Below, piece after piece: positions 1 through 12,153 of a stretch of DNA of 64,000 bases. The notes under the pieces are model-generated. The model did not search any database. It was not told where the DNA came from and worked only from the letters and a program-made list of their open reading frames with translations. Within the stretch, counting starts at the first letter, position 1. Every line of letters starts with the position of its first letter. Position numbers and translations under genes: made by a program. The stretch is from Pseudo-nitzschia pungens (lineage: Eukaryota; Bacillariophyta; Bacillariophyceae; Bacillariales; Bacillariaceae), in the NCBI GenBank assembly GCA_037355855.1, contig CM074758.1:9087001-9151000 (forward strand), read 5' to 3'.

Positions 1-138
1 CGTCCGAAAATCGGGGCTGGAATGGATCGGGCTTGCACTTGGGCTCGGGCTCCCCGGTGCAGCATTCCCGGTAGCATGGTTGTCGTTTCCATTTCCGTTC
101 CGAACGTAGTCGTGGTACGGTGAAGAAGCGTTCGGCAT
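1..138 (-). CDS. N-terminal fragment of a CDS running off the left edge
   Basis: An ATG (complement of 136-138) opens a reading frame that stays open for all 46 codons to the window edge. The visible residues are rich in Asn, Gly, Ser and Pro, with a run like GNGNDN that resembles low-complexity tracts in other genes of this window (P450, 50-kb gene). No domain is visible, so no function can be given. The frame is short and could be chance. The ATG follows an A/C-rich stretch (gcacaacg), a plausible initiation context. Confidence 0.35.
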   Translation of the reverse strand, partial: MPNASSPYHDYVRNGNGNDNHATGNAAPGSPSPSASPIHSSPDFRT

Positions 139-370
139 CGTTGTGCCGGTGTTGGGCAGGGGTGGAGCAGTGCTATGATAAGCTATGCTATGCTATGCTA
201 TGCTCCCTAGATTGAATGGACTCGAAAGGCAAGAAGCGATCGTGTAGTGTGTTGCAAGAAGATCTGGGTCGTGTTGATTTGAGATGAAACATTTATGAAG
301 TGCGAGATAGTGATACTGTACAATATTGGTTATCCGGTGTCTGCTTGCATTCGGGATTCTTCCACTATGT

Positions 371-401
<31 letters not shown>

Positions 402-1797
402 TATAAAAAAAAATTGACATCCAGCAGGGACGACTCACTCACTCTTCTCTTGACTGAGGCAAGTTACTGTATCAGAAAACCGTTCAGATTCGTACACGTA
501 CCGGTTGCTAAGCGTTGTACGTTTGAGCAACCTTACCTGTAGTTAGATCCGTACGAGCAAATCCTGCTTCATACGGTAAATCATAAATACGAAGGGCAAA
601 GGAAAATTTGATTATTTCTTCTCATTCTTTTGTCGTCCATAGTGAAAGAGGGGTTTTGTCGAGTCCCGTTTTTGTATTGATTGAAGGTCATCTTGCACGG
701 GAATGTTTAAGGGGAGTTTTTGTTCGTGAGCAACGTAACTTACTCGAACCGTAATTTGCGTCTTGCAACAAGCTGTCCACAAGAAGGAAGGCAACACCAA
801 AAACCACATGAATGGCAGGCAACAGAACAAGGCCTCTCTCCAATTCGAAACAGGGAGAACAAATTGCCAGTAACTAATCCCAGCAGCAAAAGCACCACCA
901 GCACCACCAGCACCAGCAGCACCAGCAATCAAACTTTGTTCCATGATTGGAATTGGTGCACAGGCACAGGCACAGGAGGCACAGGAGGCACAGGCACACA
1001 CTAGTAGTAGTAGTACTACTAGTAGTACTAGTAGTAGTAGTAGTACTAACACACAAACATGAAGCAAGATGTTCTGTTTTCTACCCACCATATTGATGAT
1101 TTTTTCCGACTCCATGACCCAAGCACATACCATAACTACTACTAGTGGCACCATCTTTTTTGTTGGGGAAGCAACATATTGCCTTTCCGCCGGTACATGA
1201 TGATGGGCAGTCGATCTTGAAGTACTACTAGAGAATAAACTTCTAGTACAGAGAAACCCATTGGGTGTGGGTATAGGTATACTCATCTTGATTTCACAAT
1301 TGTGCACACGAAAACAGCATGTAGTACGTACCCTTTTTCCTTCAGTCACTCCATCGCCACCGCTGTCGCCCCCCTCGAAAACAGAGTTGCAAAGAAAATG
1401 GCAGATTTGTTTGCACGGTGAATGCTGCTGCTCGACGATAGGTGGCGTTTGAGTAAGAACCTCCAGCTGCTTCATGAGTTCACAACGGGCACAAGATACG
1501 AAGCAAGCACGAACCTTCGTATCTTATCGTGCAACACAACAACGAGGATGTGCACCCCATCGCATTGCGTCAATTCGTCTCGGAGAGAGAATCTCCTGGA
1601 TTAACAGGATGGCTCGATATCGCCAACATTTGACGTCAACGAAAGCTCTATTCTCTCGGTTGTTTCATGCAACTCGCATAGCTCAATATCACAAGTGTAG
1701 TGTTCTACGGATTGCGGTCTATGGCTCAATAAAGTAATATGATTTTTTAATGCACTACGTGTGTTGGGTTTCCTTTGTCGTAGTCGGCACCACGCTA
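139..1797. other. Spacer with microsatellites, no convincing gene
   Basis: This stretch holds a CTATG repeat (about 180-204), an A-rich run (about 378-412), AGCACCACC repeats (890-925), GGCACA repeats (960-998) and a self-complementary TAG/TAC repeat (1001-1047). A 10-bp perfect inverted repeat (aagatacgaa ... ttcgtatctt) lies at about 1492-1535. A 287-codon open frame on the minus strand covers the repeats and reads as low-complexity Leu/Val/Cys/Ala, so I do not call it a gene. Confidence 0.6.
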
Positions 1798-2567
1798 CTA
1801 ATACCTCTTGTAGTTTCCGAGCGCGAAATCGGAGAGCACCTTGATGGTTTGGTCCTGCTCCTTGATGCACGTCTTGACCAGGTCCTTGATGGAGATCATT
1901 CCCAATAATTCCCCGTGGTCGACCAGTGGCAGGTGGCGAATGTCCGACGCCAGCATTTTCTCCATGCAGTGCTGCACCGATTCGTCGCGACTCGCGGTGA
2001 TGAGCTTGCTGCTCGGAGTGAAAATGTCCTTCACCTTGGTTTCCTGGGGATTCTTGCCGAGCAGGTCGACTTTCGAGATGTAGTCGCGCTCACTGATGAT
2101 TCCAGTCAGGTCACCTAAAGCACGCCGAGAGCACAAACGGGATCGGAGTTAAAGAGAGAGAGAGAGAGGAAGAGAGAGAGAGGAAGAGACAACACGAATG
2201 AGGACGGTGCCCAACCAGGAATATTCGAAACCGAAAGCCTGCATCACCTCGCGCAGACCAATTACCAGAGCACGAATGAATCCAAACCATCCCTCGGAAA
2301 ATAATAGGGCTATAACAAACTCCATTAGGCGCGGTACGCACCGGTGTTGTTGGTCGTTACGAGACACCCAATGTTGTTGGCAACAAACACTTTTACGGCG
2401 TCGAGCACGCTGGCGTTTTCGTCAATGGCGAAGTCGATTGTCTTGTATCCGCTCATTTCTGCGGCATCTCCGGCCGTAAAGGCGGTGCCAACGGTACTAA
2501 AGGCCCGGGGAGTGGCAGAAGCTTGGGTTTTTGCGGTGCGAGCCGCGATTGGTGCGAGACGGAACAT
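1798..2567 (-). CDS. Small CBS-domain protein, probably mitochondrial
   Basis: Two exons (2567-2342 and 2114-1798) give 180 residues. The 227-bp intron starts GTGCGT, ends TTTAG and holds a CT/GA-rich tract. Joining them restores a reading across a Gly codon (NNTG|DLTGI). Residues 1-25 are basic, Ser/Ala-rich and free of acids, as in mitochondrial presequences. The rest is a tandem CBS pair: VLDAVKVFVANNIGCLVTTN and LTGIISERDYISKV form the first module, CMEKMLASDIRHLPLVD and LLGMISIKDLVK the second. CBS pairs bind adenine nucleotides. Stand-alone proteins of this size in mitochondria and plastids are usually seen as energy-sensing regulators; that role is inferred here. The start is the Met that begins the presequence. 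Confidence 0.85.
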
Positions 2568-3684
2568 GGTTGATGGTGGTGCGCTGAACTGTGCGTTGTT
2601 TTGTCTTGTGATGTATGCGATGCGATGACATGCGATGCGATGGAACTGGTGCGAATTCTTAGTATTTGTGTCAGCAATCAACGAATGGATGCACCAATAA
2701 ATGAATGCGATCCATCAATCAGCATGATGATGCGCTCTTTCCAGAACTAGACAAATCGCTGGGTCGATCGCTCGTTCGTGCAGAACCGCGAGGCGATACA
2801 TCGTCATAATGATGTCGGATCGGACAGGAGCATCGGTTCGGTTCTGTTCTGACACCCGAAAACACGAGTAGGCGGTAAGAATTCCATACAGTACGGGTAA
2901 TTACCGCTTCCTGCACTTTGCTAAGCATCGTGTTGGGTGTGTGACTGTTTGGATCTTTCTAGAGTAGTGAAGGGTAGTCCACAGCCGGCAATGGTGTCAC
3001 ATAAGAAGTGATTTGATGCGTATTATGCGTATTTTGGTAGGAAAGCCTGGACCCCTGTATCTTGCAGAACCCGGGACTCCAATTTCCCTTGATGGGTGTG
3101 TTCTTCGCAGTAAAAAAATGTATTTGGGCATATCATGTTGGCGCGCCTTATGTATATGTGAGTCAAGACTTGTCTAGTTTTCTTGATTGACATGTCCAAA
3201 TGTCACGTTCGGCAGAAACAAAAACCAAAAGAAACAAAAACAAGTGGAATGTTTCCTATTGTTTCCATTGTGGTGGTCACATGATGTTAGAACTGGGAGT
3301 ATCTATTACTGGTCCATTGTTCCGAGTGCCTATGCTGATCTAGGGATTTCGTGGCTGGGACTGCAGGGCGGATGCATTTTCTCGTTGTGGAGCGACAACC
3401 CGAACATTCATAATGCTGTACTAATTTTAAGAAAAGCATTGGAGAAGGACACGAGTTTTGTGCGGAACGAAGTTCTCCTATCGTGTTTTCGCAACATTTC
3501 AGCATGGTCAAGGCGGACTCGACGCAGCAACCTGTTCCGTGTCGACTACTACGCCGGATCTGAACTAAAGAGGCAGAATAAGAACGAGATTCTCACGTTC
3601 TCGATTGCAAAATCATGCTACTACTTGTACTATTTACTATACATCATCATTCGCGGCTTGTGCTGCGTGCAATGCATCGCAAGC
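2568..3684. other. Spacer without a supported gene
   Basis: There are GATGC-type short repeats upstream of the CBS gene (about 2610-2640), then no recognisable gene. A plus-strand open frame at 3187-3825 overlaps the opposite-strand gene end and has no domain or plausible composition. Confidence 0.5.
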
Positions 3685-4727
3685 TCAAAACTTGATCAGA
3701 TCGTCGAACGGGTCCGCGCTGGAGTTGGTTGGGACGCTCTGCGTTGTTTCCGCCCCATCGGTCGTGGCCGACGGGGGCAAAGAAATCAATCTCCTCGATT
3801 TCGTTGTGGTCGCCCGTCGTCGTAGTCGTTGTTGCTGCTGTCGAAGAAAAGGCCGTGCCATCCCCCAGAAGATCATCAATGGAAGCAACACCCTCCGTCG
3901 AAGTGCCGGCATCAGGTTGCGCGGTCGCTGCGACGCTGGCACCGCCCGGTGCCGCCTTTCCCCAAATCTGCGTCCGGGCCTCCACCAGCCGGTGGGCCCA
4001 GCGCTCGCGGTCATCGTCACTCCCCTTTCTTTGCTGTTCCTCGATGGCGGTGTTCCACAGCCGCCGGTGATCGCTCTCCATGACATAGAATCGGTCGTCG
4101 ATCTGCTGAATGTCGGCCAGCAGTCTCCCCTGATTCGCGTTTTCCGGGTGCAGGTCCGAGATCCACTCCTCATACGTTCCTTCCGGGTGTGCCTCCAGGA
4201 ATCCGCGGAGGTGGTCGGTGATAACCTTCATGGAGAGTTCTTCCGCCTCCCTTCGAACCGAGTGCCGCTCCACTTCTTCCTTCATGCGGGAATTCAGCGC
4301 CTCGAGCGAGTCCGCCAGCCCCTGGTCCTGCTCCATCTGGTCGATGAATCCGGCCCAGGTTCATCTTTTGAAACTGGTTTCCGAGCATCTTCCAGGCCTG
4401 TCCGGCGCGCTGCGTTCCCTTTCGGAGCTGCTCCTGGGTGGGAATCTGGGACCGGACCGTGTCGCGGAAAAAGGTGGCCCGACTACCCAGGCTTCCGCCG
4501 GTGCGTGGAAGCCGCAGCGGTGGCTCGTTGTCGTAGTAGTGGTTGCTGTTGTCGCTGCTAGTGTTGTGGTTGTGGTTGTGGCTGTTGCGATGACTCGTGA
4601 CGGCACCTGTGGAGGGAGCCGCGGCGGAAGGAGTCGTCCCCAAAGATTGCGGGGGATTGGATTCCCAGAGGTCTCCAAAGGCACTCGGTGTGGTTCCCGA
4701 GTCCGAAAAGTCGATTTCTTCCATCAT
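3685..4727 (-). CDS. Uncharacterised acidic-motif protein, two +1 frame breaks
   Basis: The start is ATGATG at 4727 (MMEEIDFSD). The frame runs to about 4352 and continues one base on; a further one-base shift near 3760 leads to a natural-looking end, SADPFDDLIKF, with stop at 3685. Skipping one base at each site gives 346 residues. Visible features are an acidic N-terminus, a His/Asn-rich stretch, a helical charged core with DSLEALNSRMKEEVERHS and ISDLHPENANQGRLL, and a late acidic EEIDFFAP motif echoing the N-terminal EEIDF. The LHPENA-type core looks like a conserved eukaryotic family of unknown function. The first break is best placed at a CGG codon (skip C 4352 to read GGA). No intron fits either gap. 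I do not recognise a function. Confidence 0.6.
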
Positions 4728-5299
4728 GATTGCGGTTGCTTTTTTCACTCTTCCAGTTGTGGAGAGGCTTTGCGCTGCCGTTTTCGTTCTTCTCGATGCG
4801 TGGTCGTCTTCTGAAAATCGGTGATTTGTTCCGCCAACGATTTTCACAGTGGCAGAATGTTCCTATCGATGAGGTACGTGTTCGAGTGATTTGCGATTGG
4901 GAATATTGGTGTGTGGTGTAGAGAGTTCTAGTCCCAAGCAACGATCGACCTCCCGGCTAATGAAATGCTTCTCCGTCAACACGCTCCTTACCTTCCTGTT
5001 GTTTGTCTTTCGCAACAGATGGGGGATATGCTTCTTGTTCCAGTGTCGTCTGTTGCATTGTGAGTGTTGCAGGCCTGTTGCCTATTCGCTAGATCGTACG
5101 ATGTTCCATGTCCTACCGTATGTCCCATGAACGAGAGAAGAATGAATACGAAACGACTAGAATTCCACAAGACTCAAATTTGGGAAGACTAGACGACGGA
5201 CAGGCAGTGATAAACTTTCATAACACATTCCAAAGCAATGGGCGACAAAAAGAGTATGTGTAACAGAATTTTTAGTGTCGGAATACGACAACAAAAACA
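4728..5299. other. Spacer between the acidic protein gene and tRNA-Asn
   Basis: I see no gene here. Short open frames lack domains, and no repeat of note is visible. Confidence 0.5.
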
Positions 5300-5372
5300 G
5301 GATGATTAGCTCAGTTGGTAGAGCGTGCGACTGTTAATCGCAAGGCCATGAGTTCGATCCTCATATCGTCCG
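5300..5372 (+). tRNA. trnN-GTT: tRNA-Asn (anticodon GTT)
   Basis: The 73-nt cloverleaf can be drawn by eye. The acceptor GGATGAT pairs with ATCGTCC (one G-T pair). The D arm is TAGCTCAGTTGGTAGA. The anticodon arm has loop CTGTTAA with anticodon GTT, and the T arm contains GTTCGATCC. The discriminator base is G (5372) and no CCA is encoded. There is no intron. Internal A- and B-box promoter sequences are the normal D- and T-arm motifs. A T-rich stretch (atatatttttctc) follows directly and would serve as the polymerase III terminator. Confidence 0.95.
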
Positions 5373-6119
5373 ATATATTTTTCTCCGTCCCCATATTGTT
5401 CTTACTATGTTTTGTTTAACTTCGTTGATGGATGCATTGCGTTTTCGGAAACCAACGATGAAATGTGCGCCTACGGTATGGCGTACAAATTACAAATGCC
5501 AATTTTTCCAAGACTTCCAACTCTGATAAGGCATTATTTACGTTCGAGAAGGTTCGAAATTGTTGAATCGTATCGATGTTCTCGCGATACAAAACGGACC
5601 GGAGGATTGGGAATGCGATGTTTGATCTTTCGAGTTTTGTGCATGGTGGGCACTACGGCAACGCTACTGTGCATCTGTTATCCTTCATGATGATCATCTT
5701 GATGTATGTTCCGCACGGCTCTTGGTGAGCTTACATAGTCCTACGATGAGTTACGGAACAACTTGTGAACTCATGTAGCGTTCACGAATTGATAACATGA
5801 GGCGAGCGAGTCTGTAAGGGTGTGAAAGAATGCATTGTTTCCCAATACGAATATCGTTGGGAATAATTATATTATATTTTTATTGTTTTATGTATTTGAG
5901 TATTGATTTATTTGATACAGTGTGATAAAATAGATGAGTATTGAAAACTATTCTCAAAGTTCGAGAGGTAAGGTTACCCTTCGTGGGATGCATCGGACAA
6001 CGCTGCCGATCTTCCTTTCGATTGGTTCCAACTCGATGAATGTGTGTGTGTGTGTGTGTGTGTTTGTGTGCGCGCGCGTTTGTAGGTAGATTCGAGAAGC
6101 ATGCCACGCCCCCCCGATT
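5373..6119. other. Spacer with a (TG)n microsatellite
   Basis: No gene is supported. A TG repeat of about 26 bases lies at 6040-6068, just 3' of the LRR gene stop, followed by a GC alternation (gcgcgcg). Confidence 0.5.
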
Positions 6120-9100
6120 TTACAGCATGCCCCACAACAGCACAATTCCCGAAACGAGCGCCGCCAGGACCGAGTTTCCAGTGGGGGCAGCAACCGCACC
6201 GCTGCCCACCGTCGTGGTGTCGCTTCCGCAGGTGGTCGAACCCATGTACTTGGCCTTCTTGCAGGGCTCGCAGGGGACTTCGTTCGATTGTCGCCCCAGA
6301 TTGTTCCAGGTTCCGATCGGACACAGAATGCCGCTGCATCCGTACGACATGACGTCAAAGTCGTTCACTCCGTCCATGGCACAGAGCTGGGCATCGATTC
6401 CGATGATCTGATTCTCCTCCAGCTGGATGGACAGCCTGGTCAGCCGTGAGATCGCCCCCGGAACGACTCCGTCGATCTTGTTGTGGGAAAGGTCGACGAC
6501 AACCTTGTCGTCCGGTGGAGATCCCGCCAGGAGCGTGGGCGGAATGGTTCCCTTGAACTGGTTGTGCGACAAATCCAGGTACGACAACTTGGTCATGCTG
6601 GCGAAATCGGGGAGCCATCCGCCGATCTTGTTGTCGGCTACCGAGAAGCTCGTCAGCTTTGCAAAATTCTTGAGCCAAAATGGCAGCTCTCCGGTGAACT
6701 TGTTGGACGAGAGGTCGAGGACTTTTAGGTTCACCAGCCGGGAGAGATCCTCCGGGAGATTTCCGGCGAGATTGTTCTTGGCCAGGTTGAGGCTGGTGAG
6801 GGAACGGGCTTTTCCGAGTCCCGCAACGGATCGCATGCCCGTATCGTCGAGTCCCAGAGTCTGTAGCTTTCGCGCGAATTCAATGTCGTTGAATTCGACG
6901 TTGACATCGTTGCCGTAGATCTTTAGGTGAACCAGGTTCGGCAGCGACCAAATGAGCGAGGGCACGGTTCCCTTCAGGCCGTTGGCACCCAGCTGGATGG
7001 AGGCCACGGAACCATTTTCATCGCAGTCGATTCCGTACCAGTTGCAAAAGTTGGCATCGGTCTTCCATCCGGTGGTCGTAGTCCAGCCTCCGTCAGCTCC
7101 ACCCGTCTGTTCGTACAGAGCTTCCAGGACACCCCTCTCCATCGATTGAACGGCCGCCGCCGAGGTCGCAGACCCGGAAGTTTCGCTCGAAGAAGCATCG
7201 GGGGAATCCCCGTCCGCAGTGGTGGCGGGACCGACGGCGGCCTCTGCAGCTCCGCAAGTGCTCTGTCCCAGAATCGATTCGTCCGTGCTGGAAGACATGT
7301 CCTTCTTGTCGCAGGGAGCACAGGAATCGTCCATGTACATGCGGCGACCTGCCTGGTTGTAGGTTCCGGCCGGACACAGGATAGCCTCGCATCCGAAAGC
7401 GCCAACGTCCCCGGACATCCACAGAGGATTGTCACAGAGTCGCTCGTCGATTTCCGAAATGAAATTGCCCCCCACGAACAAATCCATCTGGTTGAAACGT
7501 TCGTAGGTTCCGTGAATCTTTCCGGTGATCTTGTTGTTGGTCAGGTCCACCAAAAAGTACTCCTCTCCGGCGTCCGATGCCAGCAATAGGTCCTCGGGCA
7601 AGGGTCCCTCCAATCGGTTGTCGCTCACAATGAGTCTGGTGAGGCTTCGGGACTTTCGAAAGGACGGAAGCGAACCGGTGAAACCCCCTCCCTTGGAGAC
7701 CTGGTCCTTCAGTGTCAGGGCCCGGAGGCTGGGAGCGTATCCGAGCGATTCTGGAATGTTGCCCCGGAAGGCGTTCTGAGCCAGAGAGAGGACCTCCAGC
7801 TTTTTTAGGGCTTCCCACCGATCGGGAACGAATCCCTGAAAGTTGTTCCGACCCAGGTATAGCTCCTCCAGGGAGGACATGGCAAAGAGATCGACCGGCA
7901 ACTCCCCGTTCAGGTCGCACTGCTGCAGAGAGAGGACCTCGAGGTTGTGGATGCGGACAATCTCGGTCGGAATGGTCCCTGGAAATGGGCGTGTTATCGG
8001 CGTACAATCGCTTGAAAAAGTCGTTGGCGTGCTGGATACCGTCAAAGTCCTTGGTCTGGGTACCGCCAACGTTGACGCTGTAGAGGTGCTCGGCCCGGCC
8101 AACGTTGCGAAAGCCCACCACCAGCTCGGGATTGTTGGACACGTCGAGGAACGTCATGTGCTCGAGGCTGAAGATGATTTCCGGCATGGTGCCCTTGAGG
8201 TTGTTGGATCCTAGTTGGATCTTGCGGAGGCGACCGTCCTTGGCGTCACCCAGGTCCCAGCACTCGATTCCGTACCAGTCGCAGTAATCGTTCCATTCCT
8301 CGGACCAGTCGTCGTCGGCGACGTGGCGGGGAGCGGTCTTCCATCCGTCGTTGTGGATCCAGTCGTCACCTCCCAGTTGTTTGTAGAGTTCCAGGAGGAC
8401 CGCGCGATCGTCGTAGTCGAAACACTCAAAGGTTCCAAAGTAATCGGCCGTCGAGCAGGGCTCACAGGGATTGTCGACCGTGTGAAAACCTTCCTCGGAG
8501 TAGGTTCCGGGAGGACAGACCAGTCCCCGACAGGCGAAGCGTTCCACCCCACCGTTGTTCCAGAGCGCATTGTCGCAGAGCGTGACGTCAATGCCCGTGA
8601 AAGCGTTTCCGCCAAACCGCCAGGTAACGGGCAGGATACTCAGCCGGTCCAGGCTGCCGGGAATGTTTCCCGTAAACTCGTTCTTGCCCAGGTTGATCAT
8701 GAGGGGGTTTCCGGAGGCGGCGTATCCCTCGGGACCAGCAACGGCCGCGTCCAAAAAGGTGTCGGGGATGGTTCCCGTGAAGGAGTTTCCATTGAGGTAG
8801 AGCTTTTCGATCGCTGGTTGCTTGTCAAAGGGGGGGATGGTTCCCGTAAAGTCGTTAAAGTTGACCCAGAACTCTTCCAGGAGGACCAGCTCGTCGTTGA
8901 CAAATTGCGGGAGTTTCCCGTGGAACTGGTTCTTGGCGAGAACGAGGGATCGCAGGTGCACCAGGGTGGCGAGTCCGTCCGGAAGGGTTCCCGTCAAGTC
9001 GTTGTTGTAGAGATCCAGGTTTCGCAACTGGCTCAGATGGTCGATTCCCGTTTGATCGCCGTCCGGCAATCCTCCACGCAGGTGGCAGTTGGCGCAGCTG

Positions 9101-9687
9101 AGACTGGTCAGCTTGCGAAGCTCCAGGAGATCGGGAGGGAACTGCGACTCGAACTTATTGTCCGAAAGGGTCAGCTCGGTGAGGGTTTCGCTGAGTGCGT
9201 GGACTCCCTTGACGCTGGTGGTGGCCGTTTCCCGAACCGATATGCCCTCGATCGGCGGGACCTTATCAGCGGAGGAATCCGCTAGCGATCCAAAGTCCAC
9301 GTCCAGAGACGGGTTGAATCCAAGATCCAACCACTTGAGCGAAGGGAGTTTCCACAGACTGGCCGGGGTTCGTCCGCTCAAAAAGTTGTCCTGGAGATAG
9401 AGTCCGACAACGGGATTTCTACCAGAGACCAGGGATCCTCCCGCGGCGGCAATGTCGGCCGGACTCAGTTGACACTCAACACCCGACCAGGAGCAAACAT
9501 CGGGAAGATTGTGGGCCCATCCGTAGTCCTCGTTCCAGGAATGGCCATTGGTGGCCTCGTAGAATTCTAGGAGAATGGATCGTTCCAATTCATCCGGGGA
9601 TAGTTCCTTTTTGGCAGCCAAGGCGGTGCTGCTCCCTTGAGCTGCAAGGTTTAAAGCCAGAAAGGATAGCGCTGCATTCAGCCTCAT
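6120..9687 (-). CDS. Secreted leucine-rich-repeat protein, three modules, one +1 frame break
   Basis: With one skipped base (A 7980) the two open frames (9687-7981 and 7979-6120) give 1188 residues. The start MRLNAALSFLALNLAAQGSS is a signal peptide, and the C-terminus (NSVLAALVSGIVLLWGML) is a hydrophobic tail suited to GPI anchoring. Between them are three similar modules. Each opens with an LRR N-cap (R..LLE.Y...GG..W...GW, then W.G(I/V)(E/D)C), continues with plant-type LRRs (NLEVLSLQQCDLNGELP, LTSLNLAKNNLAGNLPEDL) and ends in a Cys-rich cap with CP.GT(Y/W)...PCEPC. Such proteins act at the cell surface in binding or adhesion; the ligand is unknown. At the break, skipping A turns S-R-D into S-G-T-I-P, the LRR consensus, so the site is well fixed. 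Confidence 0.88.
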
Positions 9688-11683
9688 GGTAAAAATATCT
9701 TGAATGGATCGAGTTTGTTTGCGATTTAGTGTCTCTCTGCTTCTAGTTTCATTCAAGTCGCTGACTCCGATCGTTCAATGCCTTTCGTCGTTTTCTTTGA
9801 TCGCGTCTATCCAGAAGGTTGCTTCTTCTTTCTTTCCGCACCGATCGTCCTTTGACTTCTATTTTTCTTTGGACTACCCTTGTCGATTTGGCTGTCAACG
9901 GTTTCGTTTCTAAAAGAAGGAAGAGATGACGCTATACGAATGTCGGAATTGTTGTTCTTGTTGCCATCGAGAGAAACGGTGGAGTTACCGGTTGGAGTTC
10001 GTGCCGGATAGCCTACCGTACATAACCGAATAGGGATCCTGCAATGCAATGCATTCGTGTAAAGACTCCGGAATCGACGAGTCCGAGACAAGACTCTCCC
10101 ACACACTCCTTAGAAATTTCATTGCAGTCGTGCGTTTAATCCCACCACACATCGTCACACCAATGCTATTTTGGCACGCAAACCGCTGCATCCTCGGCAT
10201 TCGACAAAAACCGGGAACGAAAAAACGAACCATTCACATAATAAATAATACTTCGAACCTTCTTTGTACGTAACGCACCTTAGCGCAATCATTTGGCGTA
10301 GTGTTGTCACATCCATTCGATGTCACTTTTTTTCGGGATCGCCTGTCTCGCGTCGCAAAACTAGCATAACAAATAATACAAGGTCGCACGGTGCGCTATG
10401 ACATGTGTCCAAGTCGAAATAGTCGGATGAACCAAATGACGTACGGTGCCGGTATTGTGCATTGTAAAGCTCGCATACATATTCTGTCTACATAATTACC
10501 ATCAGGTATTCAAGGTTTGACATCAGGAAAAAATAACAGAGGGGAATTCGAGAGAATATTCTATCGGATTCAAAGCATATGCAATAACTAAATTACTCGT
10601 AGTGACACATTCGTTTTCTAAGAAAGTCTCTCTTGGAAGGTACACGTAGCCAGCCTGAGAAAAGAATATTCATTTAGCAATCCCTCTCCCTTCTAGTTCT
10701 GTTGCAATCTTCCGACATGGAGTTACCGCGACACAGTACAAAATGTTTGGCGTGCAGTCATCTCCTACTACTATGGCGAACTATTCGAATGGAACGACAC
10801 AATTCGGACCCTAATGTTGCGAGTACAAAACGAAGATTGGTCAATGTGATGGGTTGTGGAAAGTAAGGGAAGGACGCAGCACCGTTACCAATGCCGAATT
10901 GTCGACCTCGATCGGCAGAAGCTTCACAATTTCCTTTCACAACCTGGAGATGGGAGAGCTATGAATACGATATATTGTAATATGTATTGTCCGAAATTCA
11001 TGTAACGAGGCAGGAGAAAAGTAGGAGCGACGCATCCGAGGAATAGTGAAACATATTTCAACCGACACGAACAAGATAATCACCGTGACAAAATTGTGTG
11101 CTCGACGTCTCAAACTGTGGAAGCTGCGCTGTGGAGGTAGTCAAGTGCCACGAATCAGTTTCCATCAATCGTTTGCAATTCTATCGAAAACCAGCTTTTT
11201 CTCTCGATTCAAGGCACGATACCAAACCGCACACCGAGGGAATTGCGATAGAACAGACGGACGGCTCCAAATGAACCGCTCATTGCAGGACAATATTCCG
11301 ATTCATTGTTACGACAAAGGTTGCTTCGTTTGGTTCACTCTTCTATTCTTCAGGGGAACTTAGATCGATCATCCACGACATGTTCTCCATTATTTATTCA
11401 TTTTCCCGTTTCAAAGGCCTTGCCCGGAACTCAGAGTAGCAGTTTGTCGTGTACCGTGTACGTCATCGAAAATAATAATAATCGCAACGACGACGACGAC
11501 GACGTCGACGTCGACGACAATAGATTTTCCCAACCTGCAAAATCACAATCCACGCGTTGCTTTCTTTTCCACTCGTCGTTTCGCTCAATTATAAAGCGCC
11601 TATAAATTTATCTTCCTCCACCGACTCTCGCCATGACCGTCACAGCTAGCGAAATACTAGTTCTTGGTTGTTGAGTGGCACGA
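9688..11683. other. Long spacer, no supported gene
   Basis: About 2 kb with only short open frames without domains. It contains a GAC/GTC trinucleotide stretch (about 11489-11520) and scattered CGTAC/GGTAC words. It separates the divergent LRR gene from the small membrane protein gene. Confidence 0.5.
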
Positions 11684-12153
11684 TTACGATTGTTTAATAG
11701 CGTGTTCCGAGTATTTCATTCGTGGTGCGAAGGGTCTGTTTCCTGGTATGTCCGAGTAAGGGTGCGGGCGCAGTGTTCCGATGGGTGGGGCAAAGAATGC
11801 CACAACGAAGCTAATTCCTACCCCGATCAATTGTTCGTTCTTGTACTCCGGATAAAAGTACAATCCGAAAGGAACGACGAACAGCAAAAACATCGCCAGA
11901 TTGAGGGCGAGCGACTTGATGTCGTGGCCCGCTGCCAGCGGTTAGCGAACGTTCGTCGATCAAAACCGATTGGAGAAAAATATGTTAGGAATGTGTGAGT
12001 TATGAATAAATTTGTGTGCCGTCGCTGGGTGCAAATGATCTTGACATCATCGTCCCAATCCGTTTGCGGCGGAATAGCACTCCGTATCTCACTCGATCTT
12101 GAACGTGCATTACGGTTCAAATACTCACAGTGGTAAATTTCTTTGGAAGGCAT
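11684..12153 (-). CDS. Small two-helix membrane protein
   Basis: Two exons (12153-12129 and 11931-11684) give 90 residues. The intron starts GTGAGT and ends TGGCAG. The protein reads MPSKEIYHS, GHDIKSLALN, then helix one (LAMFLLFVVPFGLYFY), a short charged loop (PEYKNEQ), helix two (LIGVGISFVVAFFAPP) and a polar tail with several Pro and Arg. The size and hairpin layout are like VMA21-type V-ATPase assembly factors, but I cannot see a diagnostic VMA21 motif, so this is only a comparison. The tiny first exon is supported by an ATG, an open frame and the matching phase across a Ser codon. Confidence 0.6.

Noticed and set aside
612..1475. 287-codon open frame on the minus strand
   Set aside because: It covers microsatellites and translates to Leu/Val/Cys/Ala/Gly runs without a domain; absence of stops is due to the repeats.
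3187..3825. 212-codon open frame on the plus strand
   Set aside because: It overlaps the supported end of the opposite gene and shows no motif or coding composition.
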